Source of the DNA: Kiritimatiellia bacterium
GTDB lineage: Bacteria > Verrucomicrobiota > Kiritimatiellia > RFP12 > UBA1067
Assembly: GCA_017447805.1 (NCBI GenBank)
Contig: JAFSMR010000022.1
Coordinates: 95,571-159,570, forward strand
Direction: 5' to 3'
DNA length: 64,000 nucleotides
Part shown: one piece after another, positions 60,535 to 64,000 of the stretch
Layout of the letters: the number at the start of each line of letters is the position of its first letter
How positions within the stretch are numbered: position 1 is the stretch's first letter
Position numbers and translations under genes: made by a program
Notes under the pieces: model-generated
Database searches by the model: none
Told to the model about the DNA's origin: nothing
Seen by the model: only the letters and a program-made list of their open reading frames with translations

Positions 60535-61704
60535 TTACCAATTAAGCGCCTCGCCCAGCTTCATTCCATTAGACGCCTTTAATAGCACTAAATCGCCATT
60601 TTGAACGATTTTTGGCAATATTTCCTTCAATTCCCCGGCATCTTTAATATACATAGACGCCTTGCAATTTGCTGAAGTTTTACCAACTGCGACTATTAAA
60701 TCGATATTTAACTGATGGGCGTGGTCGAACACCTCCCGATGGTATTCGAGAGTTCTGTCGCCTAGTTCGAACATATCTCCGAGTATCGCGATATGGCGCG
60801 AGGTACATTTAACAGTAACGAAAGCATCAAGCGCCGCAATCATAGATTCCGGGTTCGCATTGTATGTATCGTCGATGTATTTTACACCATCTTTTTCGCT
60901 TCTCCTCCATCTAGCGCCCGGCAAGCTGAAATCAGCAAGTGCTCTAATCGCCTGATCCATCTTAAGGCCATAATGTGAAGCAAGCTCGAATGCAAGAGAT
61001 GCGTTTGATATATTATGCTTGCCTGGCAATACTTCGATCATCGCCTCGGTTATTTGCGGAATATCCGGCGCGACTAGATAAAGCTTACGATCAAGCGCGA
61101 GGTCTTTTAGGATATCAAGCGCGAAGCATGAGTTTGATACGACGCCAAAATCTTTTACATTCGCAAGCAATCTACCCTTCTCGCGTGCTATACCTTCGCG
61201 CGAGCCGAAGAATTCGATATGTGCCGACCCGATGTTTGTTATAACGCCAGAATCGGGCTCTGCTATTGAACATAGATGCTCGATCTCGCCAGGATGATTT
61301 GTGCCCATTTCAAGAACGAGAAAATCTGCATCTTCTGGACAATTCAGAATCGTATAAGGCAAACCGATATGATTATTGAAGTTGCCACCCGTCGCATAAG
61401 TCTTGCCAACACACGAAAGAAAAGTCTTCAATAATTCCTTGGTTGTGGTTTTTCCGGCAGAACCTGTTACCGCAACCACCTTCGCCTTTAGAGAACGGCG
61501 GCGCTCCCTTGCAATTCGATCCAACTCGTCATAACCATCGATTATCCCGCTTGCGCCGTTTTTCAGCGCTTGCGGGATAAAATCGTGACCATCCGCCTTT
61601 TCACCCTTCAAGGCGATAAATAACATTCCCGGCTTAATCTTCCGAGAGTCGAATTCAGCTCCTGCTAACATACTCCACGCTGTGTATTTCTGTAAAAGAG
61701 GCAA
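60535..61704 (-). CDS. murF: UDP-MurNAc-tripeptide--D-Ala-D-Ala ligase
   Basis: A 389-residue Mur ligase with the ATP loop VVAVTGSAGKTTTKELL, GNFNNHIGLPYTIL, EMGTNHPGEIEHL, and DDTYNANPESMIAALD. It completes the peptidoglycan pentapeptide stem. The N-terminal domain is short. The TTG at 61704 overlaps lpxA by 40 bp; ATG 61671, inside GTATGTTAG at the lpxA end, would give a protein 11 residues shorter and is a fair alternative. Confidence 0.92.
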   Translation of the reverse strand: MPLLQKYTAWSMLAGAEFDSRKIKPGMLFIALKGEKADGHDFIPQALKNGASGIIDGYDELDRIARERRRSLKAKVVAVTGSAGKTTTKELLKTFLSCVGKTYATGGNFNNHIGLPYTILNCPEDADFLVLEMGTNHPGEIEHLCSIAEPDSGVITNIGSAHIEFFGSREGIAREKGRLLANVKDFGVVSNSCFALDILKDLALDRKLYLVAPDIPQITEAMIEVLPGKHNISNASLAFELASHYGLKMDQAIRALADFSLPGARWRRSEKDGVKYIDDTYNANPESMIAALDAFVTVKCTSRHIAILGDMFELGDRTLEYHREVFDHAHQLNIDLIVAVGKTSANCKASMYIKDAGELKEILPKIVQNGDLVLLKASNGMKLGEALNW

Positions 61705-62444
61705 AGATTTTTTACTTCTGGGAACTGCTCGACATCGTTTTCTACGCGTTCCAGCGCCTGTGAGCGGTTAAGCCCGGAGCGATAAATAAAGCGGTGGGCT
61801 TCTTTGAGCGCGGTGATTACATCTTTGGAAAATCCACGACGCGTCAAGCCGACGATATTGACCCCTATTACTTTCTGATTCCCAGATTCTTCATCTACGA
61901 GCATATAGGGCGGAGAATCTTGACGAATCTTCACCATACCGCCGGTCATAGAATGCGCACCGACCGTAACGAATTGGTGAGCCGCGCAGCTGCCGCCTAC
62001 AATCGCGTAATCTTGAAGATGCACATCGCCCGCGAGCTGAACATTGTTGGAACAAATTACATGATTGCCGAGGATTACACCGTGTGCCGCGTGGCAGTAG
62101 GCCATAAAAAGGACATCGTCGCCAATAATCGTCTTCTCGCCATCTTTTGTGCCAAGATGCACCGTAGCGAACTCGCGTATCACTGTTCTGTTGCCGATTT
62201 CGACATAGCTTACCGAACCTTCTTGATACTTTAAATCTTGGGTTTTCATGCCGATTAAAGCATACGGGAAAATCTGACACTTCTCGCCAATCGTGGAATG
62301 CCCATCGACGATTGCGCCCTGCATAATCTTAGTTCCATTGCCGATTTTGACAAATGGGCCGATATGTGCATAAGGGCCTATCTCGACATCCTCGCCCACG
62401 ACCGCACCATCTTCAACTATTGCCGTTTGATGTATCTTAGCCAT
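61665..62444 (-). CDS. lpxA: UDP-N-acetylglucosamine O-acyltransferase
   Basis: A 259-residue left-handed beta-helix protein (hexapeptide repeats from IHQTAIVEDGAVVG on). The catalytic His is H121 in LFMAYCHAAHGVILGNHV (E. coli H125). The C-terminal helices (LTRRGFSKDVITALKEAHRF) are typical. It starts lipid A synthesis by adding 3-hydroxyacyl from ACP to UDP-GlcNAc. Confidence 0.95.
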   Translation of the reverse strand: MAKIHQTAIVEDGAVVGEDVEIGPYAHIGPFVKIGNGTKIMQGAIVDGHSTIGEKCQIFPYALIGMKTQDLKYQEGSVSYVEIGNRTVIREFATVHLGTKDGEKTIIGDDVLFMAYCHAAHGVILGNHVICSNNVQLAGDVHLQDYAIVGGSCAAHQFVTVGAHSMTGGMVKIRQDSPPYMLVDEESGNQKVIGVNIVGLTRRGFSKDVITALKEAHRFIYRSGLNRSQALERVENDVEQFPEVKNLCLFYRNTQRGVC

Positions 62445-62480
62445 TTATTGATCTCCTTATAATTTGTCACTGAAATTCCG

Positions 62481-63665
62481 TTACCTGTTTTTCGCGATGA
62501 ATCTTGCCGCCAAAGCTAGCGCTATCGCTACTGGCGCCCACATTAGATATTCCGGATGAATATGGTAGTTTTTCTGCAAACTCATCATTAACATTACCAG
62601 TAAATAATAGCCAATCGCAACAGCTAGCGATATTGCCATACCTATAGAACTTTCCTTTCGTTGCGAGCGGATTCCAAGCGGAATACCTACAAGGACAAAA
62701 CATAAAGAAGCCGCGGCGAAGACGAATCTTTTGGATAATTCCGTCTTTAATTTCGATCTCTGACGCCTATGATTGCGCCTCGCCTTATCTTTATCATACT
62801 TCTTGCCGCCAGTCAACTCTTCTTCGTCATCGCTATTCTTTGCGTTTGCCTTGGCTTCTTCGCTTTCGATCTTTTCTTCTATATACTTGAAATCCTTCAT
62901 CTCGCGGATTTTCTCGACCAACTCGAAGAAACGCAAATCCTTGCCCTTCTTGGTATATTTCGTATCATCAAGCGCATCCTTGATTGTGTGCTGGCATCTC
63001 GTCATGCGCATCATCTGGGGATGATCGGCATCAAGAGGATCAACTGTTACATTATAGAGATCTAGATGAATATCCCTTCCTTCGCTCGTTATGCCTGCTT
63101 TTGAGGCGCGAATCATTCTATCGACGTTGGAATCGGAATAATCCATTACGATAAGGTCGTAAAGCCAATTACCTTCTTTCGCGCCAAAGTAGAGCTTTAC
63201 TTTTGGAAAATCTTCAATCCAAAGGCCAGGTTCCAGCATCTCAAGCCCGGTATCGACAGATACTTTCGTCTTGAGGCTACGCCTTACTTCATGCCCCCGC
63301 GGCACAACTTCGTTATTTATCCACGCGCCAAGAATTGAACAGCCAAGCGCGAAAATAACCGGCCACTTCATTACCATGACAAGATTCACGCCGCAAGAGC
63401 GCATAGCGGCAATTTCGCTATCTGCCGAAAGACGTGAAAATACGAGCACGCTAGATACGAGAAGCGCTAGCGGAATTGTCCATTGCATTGTTTCTGGAAA
63501 GCTCACAGCGGCAAATTCGCCTACCAACTTTAGCGAAACGCCATCCAATACGAAACTTACGATCTGAACTAAGAGGCCGATAGTGAGAACAAAACTCAAT
63601 ACTAGAAACGCGAGGATAAAGCTCGACATAAACGAACCAAATACATATCGCTCAATCGTCTTCAT
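62481..63665 (-). CDS. LptF/LptG-type LPS export permease
   Basis: A 394-residue protein: two N-terminal helices (MKTIERYVFGSFMSSFILAF), a third near FPETMQWTIPLALLVSSVLVFSRLSADSEIAAMRSCG (the coupling-helix region), a periplasmic domain, and three C-terminal helices. With LptG it forms the Lpt exporter's membrane part. A charged stretch of about 60 residues (ESEEAKANAKNSDDEEEL...) sits before the fourth helix, longer than usual. Start ATG 63665; ATG 63689 is in frame. LptF rather than LptG is a guess. Confidence 0.85.
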   Translation of the reverse strand: MKTIERYVFGSFMSSFILAFLVLSFVLTIGLLVQIVSFVLDGVSLKLVGEFAAVSFPETMQWTIPLALLVSSVLVFSRLSADSEIAAMRSCGVNLVMVMKWPVIFALGCSILGAWINNEVVPRGHEVRRSLKTKVSVDTGLEMLEPGLWIEDFPKVKLYFGAKEGNWLYDLIVMDYSDSNVDRMIRASKAGITSEGRDIHLDLYNVTVDPLDADHPQMMRMTRCQHTIKDALDDTKYTKKGKDLRFFELVEKIREMKDFKYIEEKIESEEAKANAKNSDDEEELTGGKKYDKDKARRNHRRQRSKLKTELSKRFVFAAASLCFVLVGIPLGIRSQRKESSIGMAISLAVAIGYYLLVMLMMSLQKNYHIHPEYLMWAPVAIALALAARFIAKNR

Positions 63666-63705
63666 ACCATGTCTTCTGTTCTCCTCCATTATTCGCGATA
63701 AAATA

Positions 63706-63782
63706 TGGCGGGCCTGGCGAGACTCGAACTCACTACCCGCTGCTTAGAAGGCAGCTGCTCTGTCCAGATGAGCTACAGGCCC
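63706..63782 (-). tRNA. tRNA-Arg (anticodon TCT)
   Basis: A 77-nt tRNA with acceptor GGGCCTG/CAGGCCC, anticodon stem GCTGC/GCAGC with loop CTTCTAA (anticodon UCU, reads AGA/AGG), T-loop GTTCGAGTC, discriminator G and encoded CCA at 63706-63708. Confidence 0.96.
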
Positions 63783-63794
63783 GAAACGGCGAAT

Positions 63795-63823
63795 ATTATA
63801 GCATATTTTGCGTAAGATTTCTA
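63795..63823 (-). promoter_or_regulatory. Promoter of tRNA-Arg(UCU)
   Basis: On the minus strand CTAGAAA (TAGAAA 63818-63823), 17 bp ending AAAATATGC, TATAAT (63795-63800), about 12 bp before the tRNA 5' end. Confidence 0.72.
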
Positions 63824-64000
63824 GTCCCCTTAAGAAAAATCATGATTATCTTTTACGAAATGCGAAGTCCAAATGTAAATGCAAGTTTCTCTTGTGTTTA
63901 GTCCTTGAGAATACTGGGTGGGATTGAAATGTAGGACTTTCACCTTCATTCCTTCCTAGGAAGGAAACTAGCGTTTACTTTCGGACATGGATATTGTATC
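63824..64000. other. Unassigned right edge
   Basis: No gene or RNA can be supported in the last 177 bases. It contains a perfect 18-bp palindrome, TTCCTTCCTAGGAAGGAA (63949-63966). Confidence 0.4.

Noticed and set aside
63840..64000. Group II intron fragment (GTGAAAGTCC-like string on the minus strand)
   Set aside because: Only one short string matches; no domain V structure or maturase is visible.

Overview
This 64 kb window reads as chromosome of a Gram-negative, probably anaerobic and host-associated member of the Planctomycetes-Verrucomicrobia-Chlamydiae group, most likely Kiritimatiellota or a relative. The clues are a Minf_1886-type protein (a family described as planctomycete/verrucomicrobial), a very long GreA like the chlamydial one, a dksA-lspA pair as in Chlamydia, an LA_2272-type surface protein, a giant autotransporter-type repeat protein, and lipid A genes (lpxA, lpxB, lpxI, an lpxL-like acyltransferase, lptF). 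No phage, transposase or rRNA gene was seen. The lineage call is inference from gene content.

Layout. 1-1060: tail of a gene from the left, then repeat-rich non-coding DNA with two different 42-bp tandem arrays. 1063-8226: a 2387-residue secreted beta-helix surface protein. 8282-11556: an accessory island of toxin-antitoxin-like genes (DUF2442, DUF4160, a chimeric DUF1016 nuclease fragment, two PIN toxins each with a small 8-bp-overlapping partner, RhuM), sharing short recombined sequence modules. 11809-12813: a divergent gene for a protein with three winged-helix repeats. 12846-15566: a release-factor-like protein, DUF2062, DUF1015 and a surface protein. 15633-19005: tolB-gatC-gatA-cyclophilin operon. 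19047-21106: RNA-binding protein, Minf_1886-type protein, proA. 21238-27229: fabH-fabF-fabZ-hisD-lpxL-argF, all on the minus strand and nearly gapless. 27575-36597: sugar kinase, trpS, tRNA-Leu(GAG), birA, glycosyltransferase, YitT, flippase, cysK, murJ, tRNA-Leu(UAA). 36653-39973: secreted GH2 enzyme; 40082-42292: tex on the plus strand. 42364-42570: a 41-bp tandem array.

42730-48905 is a seven-gene minus-strand operon in which every gene overlaps the next: lpxI, lpxB, a UbiA-family prenyltransferase, an EboF-like phosphodiesterase-family protein, a U32-family Fe-S-type protein, an O-methyltransferase and a DEDDh exonuclease. Prenyltransferase plus U32 protein plus methyltransferase resembles the logic of oxygen-independent quinone tailoring (UbiA, UbiU/UbiV, UbiG), while prenyltransferase plus phosphodiesterase resembles part of the Ebo set. 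This is my best candidate for an undescribed pathway.

49106-53232 (+): secreted CMD-cupin protein, GT8 glycosyltransferase, PP-loop-like enzyme and polysaccharide pyruvyltransferase, tightly coupled, then aconitase and lgt. 56095-63782 (-): AEC transporter, dksA-lspA, long greA, lptF, lpxA-murF, tRNA-Arg(UCU).

Promoters are unusually easy to see: TATAAT preceded by an A/T-rich stretch ending in TG and, 17-18 bp upstream, a -35 element that is often TAGNNN rather than TTGNNN. In five genes (tolB, trpS, GH2, tex, lpxI) TATAAT lies only 6-11 nt before the ATG, predicting leaderless or nearly leaderless mRNAs.
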